DNA of 64,000 nucleotides from Flectonema sp. DT1601. Taxonomy: Eukaryota; Euglenozoa; Diplonemea; Diplonemida; Diplonemidae. The DNA lies in contig OZ025786.1 in the NCBI GenBank assembly GCA_964019425.1, positions 930,001-994,000 on the forward strand. The letters run 5' to 3'. Both the position numbers and the translations under genes were made by a program. Shown one piece after another: positions 45,173 to 55,814 of the stretch. Every line of letters begins with the position of its first letter. The first letter of the stretch is position 1. The notes beneath the pieces are model-generated. The model saw only the letters and a list, made by a program, of their open reading frames with translations, was not told where the DNA came from and ran no database searches.

Positions 45173-46215
45173 CTTTTTTTTTTTTTAAAGAAAAAACAAT
45201 CAGTTTAGCGTCTTGACCAGGACGGAAAATAGAAAGTAATCGACATAGTCGATCGATAAAAAAAACAATGATAACATTGTTTATTCTTTTTTTTTTTTTT
45301 TTTAAATCTTTTTATTTATTTTTTAAAAAGAAAAAAAAAAACGGAAAATAGAAATTAGTCAACAACGTCGAACGATAAAAAAAAAAACAATGATAACATT
45401 GTTTATTCTTTTTTTTTTTATTTTTTTTTGTATTCTTTTTTATTAATTTTGAAAAAAAAACAATCAGTTTTGCGTCTTGACCAGGACGGAAAATAGAAAG
45501 TGATCGACATAGTCGATCGATAAAAAAACAATGATAACATTGTTTATTCTTTTTTTTTTTTTTTTTTTTTTTAAATCCTTTTTATTATTTTTAAAGAAAA
45601 AACAATCAGTTTAGCGTCTTGACCAGGACGAAAAATAGAAAGTGATCGACATAGTCGATCGATAAAAAAACAATGATAACATTGTTTATTCTTTTTTTTT
45701 TTTTTCTTCTTTTTTTTAAATCCTTCTTTTTATTTTTTAAAGAAAAAACAATCAGTTTAGCGTCTTGACCAGGACGGAAAATAGAAAGTAATCGACATAG
45801 TCGATCGATAAAATAAAAACAATGATAACATTGTTTATTCCTTTTTTTTTTTTTTTTATTCTTTTTATTTATTTTTAAAGAAAAAAACGGAAAATAGAAA
45901 GTAATCGACATAGTCGATCGATAAAAAAACAATGATAACATTGTTTATTCCTTTTTTTTTTTTTTTTTTTTTAAATTCTTTTTATTTATTTTTTAAGAAA
46001 AAAACGGAGAATAGAAATTAGTCGACAAAGTCGAACGATAAAAAAACAATGATAACATTGTTTATTCTTTTTTTTATTTTTTTTTTTATATTCTTTTTTA
46101 TTAATTTTGAAAAAAAAAAAAAAACAATCAGTTTAGCGTCTTGACCAGGACGGAAAATAGAAAGTAATCGACATAGTCGATCGATAAAAATACAATGATA
46201 ACATTGTTTAATCTT
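43620..46215 (+). repeat. Palindromic array A5 (about 19 units)
   Basis: The same unit types and order as A4. It looks like A4 with several units lost, so the arrays differ in length between otherwise near-identical E copies. Confidence 0.95.
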
Positions 46216-46456
46216 TTATAATTTTTTATTTTTTTTTTTGTTTTAAAAAAAAAAAAAAAAAACAAGCGGAATTGATCATAATGGGTGGTAGGGGTTGTTA
46301 TAACTTCGTTTGAAAATTCTTCTTTTTTGATTTCTTTTTTTTTTTCTTTTTACAGGAGTTAAGATCACTTTCAGGAGACAACACATTAACAAGAGCAGCA
46401 AGCAGAGTTGACACTATCAATTCAAATTTGAAATACCGGGAATTAATTTACAAGGA

Positions 46457-46560
46457 GGTATCTCAAGTGACTTGGTATCTCTAGCGTGTCGGTATCTCTG
46501 GAGTGCTGGTATCTCGTATGTGCGTTGGTATCTCATGAGTGATGGTATCTCTTGTGCATT
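46457..46560 (+). repeat. GGTATCTC minisatellite, E copy b
   Basis: The same five or six degenerate GGTATCTC units as in copy a. Confidence 0.9.
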
Positions 46561-46867
46561 AGAGAAACGAAAAAGAATGTCATGACCATGACGGAAGAAT
46601 TGAGGAATTGAGTTAACATGTTCAATTTAACTTATTTAAACTTTTTTTTTTTTTTTAACAGACCGTAACTATTTGAAAATAAAATGTAGATGGGAAACAG
46701 TGAAAAGTAAAATGGATGATAAAATTAAATGAGAAATATGACATAACAGACCAGATAGAGAGTATTAAAAGGAAATTGAAAAGGAAAAGAGAAACTAGGT
46801 TAACACTTATTTAAAATTAAGACCGGTTAGTCAGTTTAAGGTCTTGACTAGGACCAACAAAAAAGAA

Positions 46868-47500
46868 AGAAAAAAAAATTTAACGATCAAGCTGAGCTGA
46901 TCTTGTTTTTATTACAAATAGGGGAGCGGGAGGGATGGAAGGAATAGAGGAAAAAAAAAAGAAAAGGTTGATCAATTGGATCTGATCGTCGAGAAGAGGA
47001 AATTTTTTTAAAGGTTGATCGGTATAGCCGATCGTTGAGAAAAATAAACAGATATAAATACAATCAGTTTAAATTAAAAAAAGAAAAAAAGATTAACGAT
47101 CAAGCTGAGCTGATCTTGTTTTTATTACAAATAGGGGAGCGGGAGGGATGGAAGGAATAGAGGAAAAAAAAAGAAAAGGTTGATCAATTGGATCTGATCG
47201 TCGAGAAGAAGAAATTATTTTAAAGGTTGATCGGTATAGCCGATCGTCGAGAAAAATAAACAGATATAAATACAATCAGTTTAAATTAAAAAAAGAAAAA
47301 AAGATTAACGATCAAGCTGAGCTGATCTTGTTTTTATTTAAAATTAGGGGAGCGGGAGGGATGGAAGGAATAAAGGAAAAAAAAAAAAAAAAAAGGTCGA
47401 TCAATTGGATCTGATCGTCGAGAAGAAGAAAACAATTATTTATAAAAAAAAATGGTCGGTATAGCCGATCGTTGAGAAAAGAACAGATATAAATACAATC
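46868..47500 (+). repeat. Palindromic array B in E copy b (about 3 units)
   Basis: The same 212-bp unit as in copy a, with one unit fewer. Confidence 0.95.
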
Positions 47501-47999
47501 GGTTTTGGTGATCGACGAGTGGAGCGATCACTTGACAAGAAGGAAAAAGAAAGGACCGATTAATTGGGGCTTTGATTGTATTCCCAAGGCATGTTTTTTT
47601 TTTTTTTTTTTTTATTATTCATTTACATTATTATTTTTTTTTTTTTTTTTTAAATTAATAATCACATTTTGTTCAAAAATATTTCATATTAGAGTAAAAG
47701 AAAAAGAAAAAAAGAAATAAGAGAAAAAAAAAAAAAAAAAAAACCATTGCTGGCCCCCTCACCACTCATAGAGGATGAGGAGGCCAGTAAGGCGTCACTC
47801 AAATCTATGCCAAGCCTTGGGAACTTGGATTGGGGTTTAGACCATTTATAATTAACAATTAACAATTAACCTGATTAACGTTATGATCTGACGGACATAA
47901 ACATATCGATAAAATAATACAAACAAAAACGAACAATAAATAATAAATAAGCTAAAAAACTAACTAAACAAAGTGATGTGAAAGTAAGGAAAAAGAGAA

Positions 48000-50240
48000 T
48001 TACAAGGGGGTGGAGTCACCGTGAACGTCATCAGCAGAACATCTCCTTCGATTGTAACGATATCTTGATGGAGGGGTTCGTTTTTTCAGAGTTGAACGCT
48101 CAGACTTTCTCGGCGGAGTTTCATTTTCCTCATGTTCTTCTGTGTCTGGCGGACTCAAACCTTCTGCCCATGAAGCTAATTGGAACTTCAGGGCCGCAAT
48201 TTGAGACCGTGCCAAGGCGAGTTGAGCATTTAAATCGCTCGCCAGTCCCGTTAACATCATGGATTGCTCAAGCTGCTCTGCGTGAGTTGTACACCGTTGG
48301 TGATTCAGCTCCGAGAGGCGAAGTTGGGCATCCAGAAGTTGTTCTGAGAGCTCTGCCGCTTTCTCGTTTGTTTCGAGAGAGTCATCTACTGCTCGACAGT
48401 AGTTCTCGAGTAAGTCAATCCTACCCTCGGACCATTGTCTCGCAATAGGTGTATTCTCTTTAACGGAGATAACGTGACTCTCTTGTCGTAAAATCTTGGT
48501 CGGCGTGCGGTCGAGAGCTTCACTCTGCGGCATTGTCGGAGGAATTGAGGCTAGAGGACAAAGAGGGGTGATATAATTAAGGGTAGGGATAAGGGGTTTA
48601 ATAAGAGGAGTAAAAAGACTACTCGTAGTTGTAAAGAGCGAGAGGTAGTTCTTTGCTATCTTCATCATAGCAACAGATTCATACAGAACGGGGGTTCGGG
48701 GGGAAACTTGTTGACTAAAGTGGGTCATACGGGGACGCGCGGCACGCAAACTCTCGACCTCCTGTTGAGTATAGAAAAGTCTTATTTTACTTTCTCTTTC
48801 CTCATTACATTTGGTCTCCAATTCGTTCGACAGAAGAACAAACCTTTGATGGTAATTAAAGAGCGCCATTTCCGATAGGTCTGCTCTCTGAGTCAGATTT
48901 GCGAGCTCACGTTTCCTGTAATCTTCCACTAAGTCATATTGTCGAACTAGTGCAGAAAGAGAAGTCTTCGATTCATCGCGTTCTGCTGTTAACCGTTGAA
49001 TTACTCCTTCCAGAAGTTCATATTCTTTTCTATCTTTTTCAATAATTAAAACAGGGGGCGCAGGAGGAAGTGAGGATGGATCCTGGTTGGTAGCTTTGAT
49101 CTCAACAGGTAATCCATTTAGTAACTGCTTGTCTTTCTCGAGGGAGGCTGACATCGCATTAAAGTAAAATAAAAATAGAACATAAAAAATTCGTTCTTTC
49201 ATTTGCTCTAATTCGTTTTCTAAAATCTGGCATTTCAAGGAAAGTTTCAGCCTTAATTTTCCTTCTTTTTTTTTGTACAAGGGGGTTTGAGAACCCATGT
49301 CAGATTGAGTTCTTATCACTATAGCGAAATCAGCAGGAAGTGTTTGCGATCCCGTTGACATGAGTTCAGGTGGGGGAGTCTGGAAAGAGATGGAAGAAAT
49401 AGAAGAGAATGACAAGGAGAGTCCAGTGAGCTCATCCTCATCTAACAAAACAGAAGGGGCCGGGGAGGAAGAACCATTGGCAATAAGTAGAATAGAAAGA
49501 GCCGATGCGTAACAAGTTTGCCAGATAAAACATTTCTCAAGCCACGATCTTTCAATGGTGAGCTTTTCGATCGTTTTCAGTTTTGTTACTTTGTGGATTT
49601 TGACTTCTTCCACAGGGAAGATTTCTTTACCATCTTTTATAAAACTTGCAGTGGCAGGTTCTTCTTTAATGCTGCGCATTAGTGGTCTTGAATGCCACGT
49701 GGGGAGGTTCCTCGTCTGGAACAGAACATATGAGCACTGTCTGGCGATTCTGGTGCATTCACAAAATAAAGCTTTTGTTGGTGCTAAAGGTGAACCGATG
49801 TGACGTGTCCAGATGTTCAGCTGGTCCATGCAGATGTTTCCTCGTACGCCAACTTCAATAGTAAAAATGTTACAGTCGAAGCCATTAGCGATGATCGAGT
49901 CTCTTAGCTTTAGGTATTTCTTTTCCTTTAAGACATGAGAGGTTTCGAAACGATCTTCATTTGGACACGTCAGCTCCAGAATCAGTGCTCTTTTCGCAAA
50001 AAAAGAATAAATAAAAATGTCTGGTCTTAGAGAGGACGAGACATGGCACACTTCAAGAGGAACAATTAGGCGGTTATCACCGACATCGTCGAGGATGACC
50101 CAATCATTCGCTAGTGAAAGTTCGCCTGTCTCTTTAGAAATTCTTTCTAGGGGTTTATTTTCCCCTGTTTTTAAAAAAGTTTGAGAGGGAGGCGGGAGGT
50201 TTTCTTTTCTTTTGTTGGCTTTTATTATCAACTCTTCCAA
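48000..50240 (-). CDS. E protein, longest copy: PD-(D/E)XK-like nuclease region plus coiled coil
   Basis: A 746-residue frame. Residues about 45-125 read W-V-I-L-D-D ... S-S-L-R-P-D-I-F-I-Y-S ... A-L-I-L-E-L-T-C-P-N-E-D-R ... H-V-L-K-E-K-K-Y-L-K-L ... F-T-I-E-V-G-V-R-G. From memory, this pattern (R-P-D, then E-L-T-x-P-x-E, K-x-x-K-Y, V-E-V-G-x-R-G) occurs near the C-terminus of many non-LTR retroelement proteins and fits a restriction-type nuclease fold. Residues about 315-746 are the coiled-coil part shared with copies a and c. The first ATG is used by default, but the protein may continue upstream in a full-length element. There is no RT in this frame. The nuclease reading is inference; the frame and its repetition are seen. 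Confidence 0.65.
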   Translation of the reverse strand: MEELIIKANKRKENLPPPSQTFLKTGENKPLERISKETGELSLANDWVILDDVGDNRLIVPLEVCHVSSSLRPDIFIYSFFAKRALILELTCPNEDRFETSHVLKEKKYLKLRDSIIANGFDCNIFTIEVGVRGNICMDQLNIWTRHIGSPLAPTKALFCECTRIARQCSYVLFQTRNLPTWHSRPLMRSIKEEPATASFIKDGKEIFPVEEVKIHKVTKLKTIEKLTIERSWLEKCFIWQTCYASALSILLIANGSSSPAPSVLLDEDELTGLSLSFSSISSISFQTPPPELMSTGSQTLPADFAIVIRTQSDMGSQTPLYKKKEGKLRLKLSLKCQILENELEQMKERIFYVLFLFYFNAMSASLEKDKQLLNGLPVEIKATNQDPSSLPPAPPVLIIEKDRKEYELLEGVIQRLTAERDESKTSLSALVRQYDLVEDYRKRELANLTQRADLSEMALFNYHQRFVLLSNELETKCNEERESKIRLFYTQQEVESLRAARPRMTHFSQQVSPRTPVLYESVAMMKIAKNYLSLFTTTSSLFTPLIKPLIPTLNYITPLCPLASIPPTMPQSEALDRTPTKILRQESHVISVKENTPIARQWSEGRIDLLENYCRAVDDSLETNEKAAELSEQLLDAQLRLSELNHQRCTTHAEQLEQSMMLTGLASDLNAQLALARSQIAALKFQLASWAEGLSPPDTEEHEENETPPRKSERSTLKKRTPPSRYRYNRRRCSADDVHGDSTPL

Positions 50241-50334
50241 GAAGATAACAATGCGTTTTAGAGTTCAATGAGTTCAGGTGGGGGAGTCTGGAAAGAGATG
50301 GAAGAAATAGAAGAGAATGACAAGGAGAGTCCAG

Positions 50335-51620
50335 TTATGCCTTTAGCCTACTCGGTTGGAGTGGTCGAAAACCACGAGGGATGGGCATACCACCACACCC
50401 ACCTGAAGAACCATTTTGGCGACCGACTGAAAAGGTTCGTCTTGATTTCCGACAGGCAGAAGGGGCTGGAGTCCGACACCTCCCTGCACGGAGTCGTGTT
50501 GCACCATGCTTTGTGCGTGCAGCACTTGGTTGGCAACGTGGCCAGCCAGACGAAGATACCGAAGGTTGATGCGACATTGTTAGTGTGGAAGATTAGCAAG
50601 CTAAGCATCGAAACAGAGGCCGAGACGTGCCTTCAAGGGATAAAGGACAAGTACGGAAAACGTGCCCATCGTTATCTGCTTAAGTCAAACCTTGAAAGGT
50701 GGTCAGACGCTTACTGGCCTTCGGGTGTCCCCAGATGCAACACCTACACCTCCAACGCGTCGGAATGCGTCAACGCCGTGTTCAAGGAGACTCGGCAAGG
50801 GAGTCTTTTATCTGTGATAAAGGACACCCGTTGTTGGACAACGGACACCTACGCCAGCCGACGCGAGATGCATGCTGACGTTCCTGCGAACTATCCGGTT
50901 CCGACAGTGGAGTTGTTCGTTCGGGGGAGTGCCACCTCAGCAAACAACCATGCTGTCACACCACTGGGTGAAGGACAATGGGAAGTACGACGAGAACACG
51001 GGTGGTTGGTGTGTCTGAAAGATGGAACATTAGTGTGTGGCTGTCCTGATTTCCTCCGCCACAACCTACCTTGCATCCACACAGTCAGAGTATTGACACA
51101 TCAGCGCAATAATGTCTTTACTCACGAAACCTCTTTGCCTCCCTACACCAGAATGAGCAGCTACAGAGAGCTCTACCGCGTCTCTGTGTACCCACAGGCG
51201 ATACCTACCGGACAGCTTCAATTCGACGGCACGAAACCCCCTGTTGTGCAGAAGGGTGTCGGGAGAAGAAGAAAGGTTCGGATTCGCTCCAACGGTGAAT
51301 CAAGGACCCTGACGTGCTCCAACTGCGACGCTAAAGGTCACAACAAACGAAGTTGTCGGAAACCAACCTCGCAATCATCAAAGCCAGCAGCAAAGCCAGC
51401 AGCGAAGAAAGCAGCAGCAAAGCCAGCAGCAAAGCCAGCAGCAAAGCCAGCAGCAAAGAAAGTAGCAGCAAAGCCAGCAGCAAAGACAGTCAAGAAGAAG
51501 CGAAAGCGATGTGAATCCTCTGATTCGGACTCACAATCTTTAAGTGCACAGTCATCCTACTCATCTTACTCAACTTCAACGACAGAGTCTTACTCAACTT
51601 CAACGACAGATTCTGACTGA
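50335..51620 (+). CDS. MULE transposase, C-terminal half (SWIM finger, zinc knuckle, Ala/Lys/Pro tail)
   Basis: It begins at V-M-P-L-A-Y-S-V-G-V-V-E-N-H-E-G-W, the strand after the first DDE Asp in MULEs. V-L-I-S-D-R-Q-K-G-L holds the second catalytic Asp, followed by H-H-A-L-C-V-Q-H-L. N-A-S-E-C-V-N-A-V-F is near the Glu position. A SWIM zinc finger (C-G-C-P-D-F ... L-P-C-I-H-T) and a knuckle (C-S-N-C-D-A-K-G-H-N-K-R-S-C) follow, then K-P-A-A-K repeats and a Ser/Thr tail. The frame is open from an ATG at 50268, but residues before V-M-P-L-A-Y come from antisense E sequence, so that start is not native. GC content is higher than in the surrounding arrays. Confidence 0.88.
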
Positions 51621-51783
51621 CTTACTGGCCACTGACTTGTTCAACAATGTTTATCCCTCTCTAAAAAGAAAACTCTGATTGCCATATGCATGTGTTTTGA
51701 CACTTTTGCCACGTCTGGTCTTATTTTGAATTGCCTTTGTCACGCTCTCTTTTTCCATCAGGTTTTGGGTAAAAAAAAAAAAG

Positions 51784-51858
51784 GTCGTATCGGGATTCGA
51801 GCCGGGTACCTCTGGGATATAAGGTGGAGGTACTACCTCTCGACTAACGGGTCGCTGT
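51784..51858 (-). repeat. tRNA-like sequence in MULE 1 right subterminal region
   Basis: On the minus strand TAGTCGAGAGG fits a Pol III A box and GGCTCGAATCC fits a B box with one mismatch, spaced as in a tRNA. The acceptor stem does not pair well, so a working tRNA gene is unlikely. Confidence 0.4.
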
Positions 51859-51965
51859 AAAAAAAAGTTTTTTCCCTCTTTTTATTCATATCGGGGTGGG
51901 ACGTTTTTTTTTTGTGATGAGTTGGCGATTTCGCAAACTATTTTTGTGGAATTAGGGGTTTTCCC

Positions 51966-54950
51966 TTTATTTTTTAAAGAAAAAAAAACGGAAAATAGAA
52001 ATTAGTCGACAAAGTCGAACGGTAAAAAAACAATGATAACATTGTTTATTCTTTTTTTTTATTTTTTTTATATTTTTTTTAATTAATTTTGAAAAAAAAA
52101 ACAATCAGTTTAGCGTCTTGACCAGGATGGAAAATAGAAAGCGATCGACATAGTCGATCGATAAGAAAACAATGATAATATTGTTTATTCTTTTTTTTTA
52201 TTTTAAATTCTTTTTATTTATTTTTTAAAGAAAAAAAAAACGGAAAATAGAAATTAGTCGACAAAGTCGAACGATAAAAAAAAACAATGATAACATTGTT
52301 TATTCTTTTTTTTGTATTTTTTTTATATTCTTTTTTATTAATTTTGAAAAAAAAAAAAAAACAATCAGTTTAGCGTCTTGACCAGGACGGAAAATAGAAA
52401 GTAATCGACATAGTCGATCGATAAAAAAAACAATGATAACATTGTTTATTCTTTTTTTTTTTTTTTTTTTTAAATTCTTTTTATTTATTTTTTAAAAAGA
52501 AAAAAAAACGGAAAATAGAAATTAGTCAACAAAGTCGAACGATAAAAAAAAAAACAATGATAACATTGTTTATTCTTTTTTTTTAATTTTTTTTTCTATT
52601 CTTTTTTATTAATTTTGAAAAAAAAACAATCAGTTTAGCGTCTTGACCAGGACGGAAAATAGAAAGTGATCGACATAGTCGATCGATAAAAAAAAACAAT
52701 GATAACATTGTTTATTCTTTTTTTTTATTTTAAATTCTTTTTATTTATTTTTTAAAGAAAAAAAAAGGAAAATAGAAATTAGTCGACAAAGTCGAACGAT
52801 GAAAAAAAACAATGATAACATTGTTTATTCTTTTTTTTATTTTTTTTTTTTATTCTTTTTTATTAATTTTGAAAAAAAAAACAATCAGTTTAGCGTCTTG
52901 ACCAGGACGGAAAATAGAAAGTAATCGACATAGTCGATCGATAAGAAAACAATGATAACATTGTTTATTCTTTTTTTTTTATTTTAAATTCTTTTTATTT
53001 ATTTTTTAAAGAAAAAAACTGAAAATAGAAATTAGTCGACAAAGTCGAACGATAAAAAAAACAATGATAACATTGTTTATTCTTTTTTTATTTTTTTTTT
53101 ATATTCTTTTTTATTAATTTTGAAAAAAAAAAAACAATCAGTTTAGCGTCTTGACCAGGACGGAAAATAGAAAGTAATCGACATAGTCGATCGATAAAAA
53201 AAACAATGATAACATTGTTTATTCTTTTTTTTTATTTTAAAATCTTTTTATTTATTTTTTAAAGAAAAAAACTGAAAATAGAAATTAGTCGACAAAGTCG
53301 AACGATAAAAAAAACAATGATAACATTGTTTATTCTTTTTTTTTTATTTTAAATTCTTTTTATTTATTTTTTAAAGAAAAAAACTGAAAATAGAAATTAG
53401 TCGACAAAGTCGAACGATAAAAAAAACAATGATAACATTGTTTATTCTTTTTTTATTTTTTTTTTATATTCTTTTTTATTAATTTTGAAAAAAAAAAAAC
53501 AATCAGTTTAGCGTCTTGACCAGGACGGAAAATAGAAAGTAATCGACATAGTCGATCGATAAAAAAAACAATGATAACATTGTTTATTCTTTTTTTTTAT
53601 TTTAAAATCTTTTTATTTATTTTTTAAAGAAAAAAACTGAAAATAGAAATTAGTCGACAAAGTCGAACGATAAAAAAAACAATGATAACATTGTTTATTC
53701 TTTTTTTTTATTTTAAATTCTTTTTATTTATTTTTTAAAGAAAAGAAACGGAAAATAGAAATTAGTCCGATAAAAAAAAAAACAATGATAACATTGTTTA
53801 TTCTTTTTTTTATTTTTTTTTTTTATATTCTTTTTTATTAATTTTGAAAAAAAAAAACAATCAGTTTAGCGTCTTGACCAGGACGGAAAATAGAAATTAG
53901 TCGACAAAGTCGAACGATAAAAAAACAATGATAACATTGTTTATTCTTTTTTTTTTTTTTTTATTTCTTTTTATTTATAAAAAAAAACAATCAGTTTAGC
54001 GTCTTGACCAGGACGGAAAATAGAAAGTGATCGTCATAGTCGATCGATAAAAAAACAATGATAACATTGTTTATTCTTTTTTTTTATTTTAAATTCTTTT
54101 TATTTATTTTTTAAAGAAAAAAAAAAACGGAAATAGAAATTAGTCGACAAAGTCGAACGATGAAAAAAAACAATGATAACATTGTTTATTCTTTTTTTTA
54201 TTTTATTTTTTTTTATTCTTTTTTATTAATTTTGAAAAAAAAAACAATCAGTTTAGCGTCTTGACCAGGACGGAAAATAGAAAGTAATCGACATAGTCGA
54301 TCGATAAGAAAACAATGATAACATTGTTTATTCTTTTTTTTTATTTTAAATTCTTTTTATTTATTTTTTAAAGAAAAAAAACTGAAAATAGAAATTAGTC
54401 GACAAAGTCGAACGATAAAAAAACAATGATAACATTGTTTATTCTTTTTTTTTTTTTTTTATTTCTTTTTATTTATAAAAAAAAACAATCAGTTTAGCGT
54501 CTTGACCAGGACGGAAAATAGAAAGTGATCGACATAGTCGATCGATAAAAAAACAATGATAACATTGTTTATTCTTTTTTTTTATTTTAAATTCTTTTTA
54601 TTTATTTTTTAAAGAAAAAAAAAACGGAAAATAGAAATTAGTCGACAAAGTCGAACGATGAAAAAAAACAATGATAACATTGTTTATTCTTTTTTTTATT
54701 TTTTTTTTTTTTATTAATTTTGAAAAAAAAAAAAACAATCAGTTTAGCGTCTTGACCAGGACGGAAAATAGAAAGTAATCGACATAGTCGATCGATAAGA
54801 AAACAATGATAACATTGTTTATTCTTTTTTTTTATTTTAAATTCTTTTTATTTATTTTTTAAAGAAAAAAACTGAAAATAGAAATTAGTCGACAAAGTCG
54901 AACGATAAAAAAACAATGATAACATTGTTTATTATTTTTTTTTTTTTATT
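51966..54950 (+). repeat. Palindromic array A6 (about 24 units)
   Basis: The continuation of A3 on the far side of MULE 1. Long and short units mostly alternate. Some short units have CTGAAAATAG in place of CGGAAAATAG, and these cluster at 53030-53680 and again at 54380-54900, which points to recent local amplification. Confidence 0.95.
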
Positions 54951-54962
54951 TTAAATTACCGG

Positions 54963-55140
54963 CTACAAGCAAAAAATGCAGGAATTTTTTTTTTTTTACA
55001 AGTATTACGAGTAAAGTGAGATCCCACACCCGGAATTGAATTTTTTGGGGCATGTTTCAGACGGGGTTGGGTCTCGATTGAGTTGTACATGCCCGCAGTT
55101 TACCGTTGACCAAAACGGTACCAGACTTTTGACATCCACT
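54963..55140. repeat. Dispersed repeat, copy 2
   Basis: Almost identical to 30684-30865 and in the same orientation. It lies between array A6 and the inverted end of the array element. Confidence 0.7.
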
Positions 55141-55202
55141 CATATTTTATTTTTTTTTTTATTTTTTTCATGTTTGATTATTTCCTCTTCATATTTTTTT
55201 TT

Positions 55203-55234
<32 letters not shown>

Positions 55235-55424
55235 CTCTGCCTCTCTCTTAATTCTGTTCGTTTCTTTGAAACGAAAATTCATTTGAATATTATTCCTTGG
55301 TCAGCAACAGTCATTGTCGCCCTCTGGGCCTGTTAAAAAAAAAAAAATTAAAAAGAAAGTTTACATCGGGAATAGGGCAGGAGCCAAAAGCTCCCAGTCC
55401 GTTACTTCCCACTCTATCGAATTC

Positions 55425-55814
55425 AGCCTTTTTATTTATTTTTTAACAGGAGTTAAGATCACTTACATGAGTTAACACAACACAGATACGAGAGTCGCAA
55501 ACTGAGAAATCCAACATCATGAATCTTTAGAAGAGTGATACAGCTCGGTATGTGTGCAGGGCCGGGTCACCTACGCAGAGACAAGTCTCCGCTACACGTC
55601 GTACCAACCAAGATGAGGTATGAGAGCGCAAAAACCAAGTATACATGATCAGCGGCCTAGGGCTTGACATGAATAGCTGTGGAGTGGCGAAACCATTTAG
55701 TGTTCTCAAGTCTGAGATCACCTCACTGAGCCACACAGTACACAGTTATATTCATTTTACTTTTTATTATTTCCCATCTACTTTTTATTTTCTATTAGTT
55801 CTGGTCAGAAACTC
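55425..55814. other. Right arm of MULE 2, no gene
   Basis: It begins with TTTTAACAGGAGTTAAGATC, also found inside E copies. CAGCTCGGTATGTG and AGGGCC near 55530-55565 recur on the left arm near 33757-33785. Nothing coding was recognised. Confidence 0.4.

Larger units (their letters stand above)
43219..50334 (-). mobile_element. Element E, copy b (longest 5' extent)
   Basis: The same order as copy a, with the coding part reaching about 900 bp further upstream and including the nuclease-like region. Its 3' terminal block ends near 43219, directly abutting copy a. Its 5' side ends near 50334, where MULE 1 coding sequence resumes. The last 66 bp on that side (50269-50334) repeat 49363-49432. Confidence 0.75.
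34929..51965 (+). mobile_element. MULE element 1 (Mutator-like DNA transposon), split by two E copies
   Basis: Inverted termini of about 48 bp (GGGAAAACCTCTAATTCAAC at left; its complement at right) are flanked by a 9-bp duplication TTTATTTTT, the normal MULE duplication length. The flanks join to restore a unit of the palindromic array. Without the 14.5-kb insert at 35823-50334 the element is about 2.5 kb. It encodes a plus-strand transposase in two pieces (35161-35822 and 50335-51620). A splice acceptor-like TTTTTTTGTTGCAG lies 26 bp before the ATG. The subterminal regions carry tRNA-like sequences. Confidence 0.88.
33908..55424. mobile_element. Array element with 285-bp inverted termini, carrying a nested MULE
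   Basis: The left end 33908-34194 and right end 55142-55424 are inverted copies starting GAATTCGATAGAGTGGGAAG. They share private variants (AGAGTGGG, CAGAGGGCGAC, AATGACTGTTGC) not present in the other copies of this block, so they arose together. Between them lie array A3 plus A6 (one array split by the MULE at 34929-51965) and the dispersed 180-bp repeat. Without the nested MULE it is about 4.5 kb and has no coding frame, so it would be non-autonomous. No convincing target duplication was seen. Confidence 0.6.

Noticed and set aside
40525-47275. Repeated identical 60-residue open frames
   Set aside because: They are by-products of the 212-bp B array; the same frame reappears with each unit and has no protein character.
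50268-50334. Native start of the second MULE coding piece at 50268
   Set aside because: The first 22 codons are the antisense of the E protein gene and are duplicated from 49363-49432; MULE sequence only begins at 50335.
51784-51858. A working tRNA gene
   Set aside because: A- and B-box-like sequences are present but the acceptor stem does not pair.
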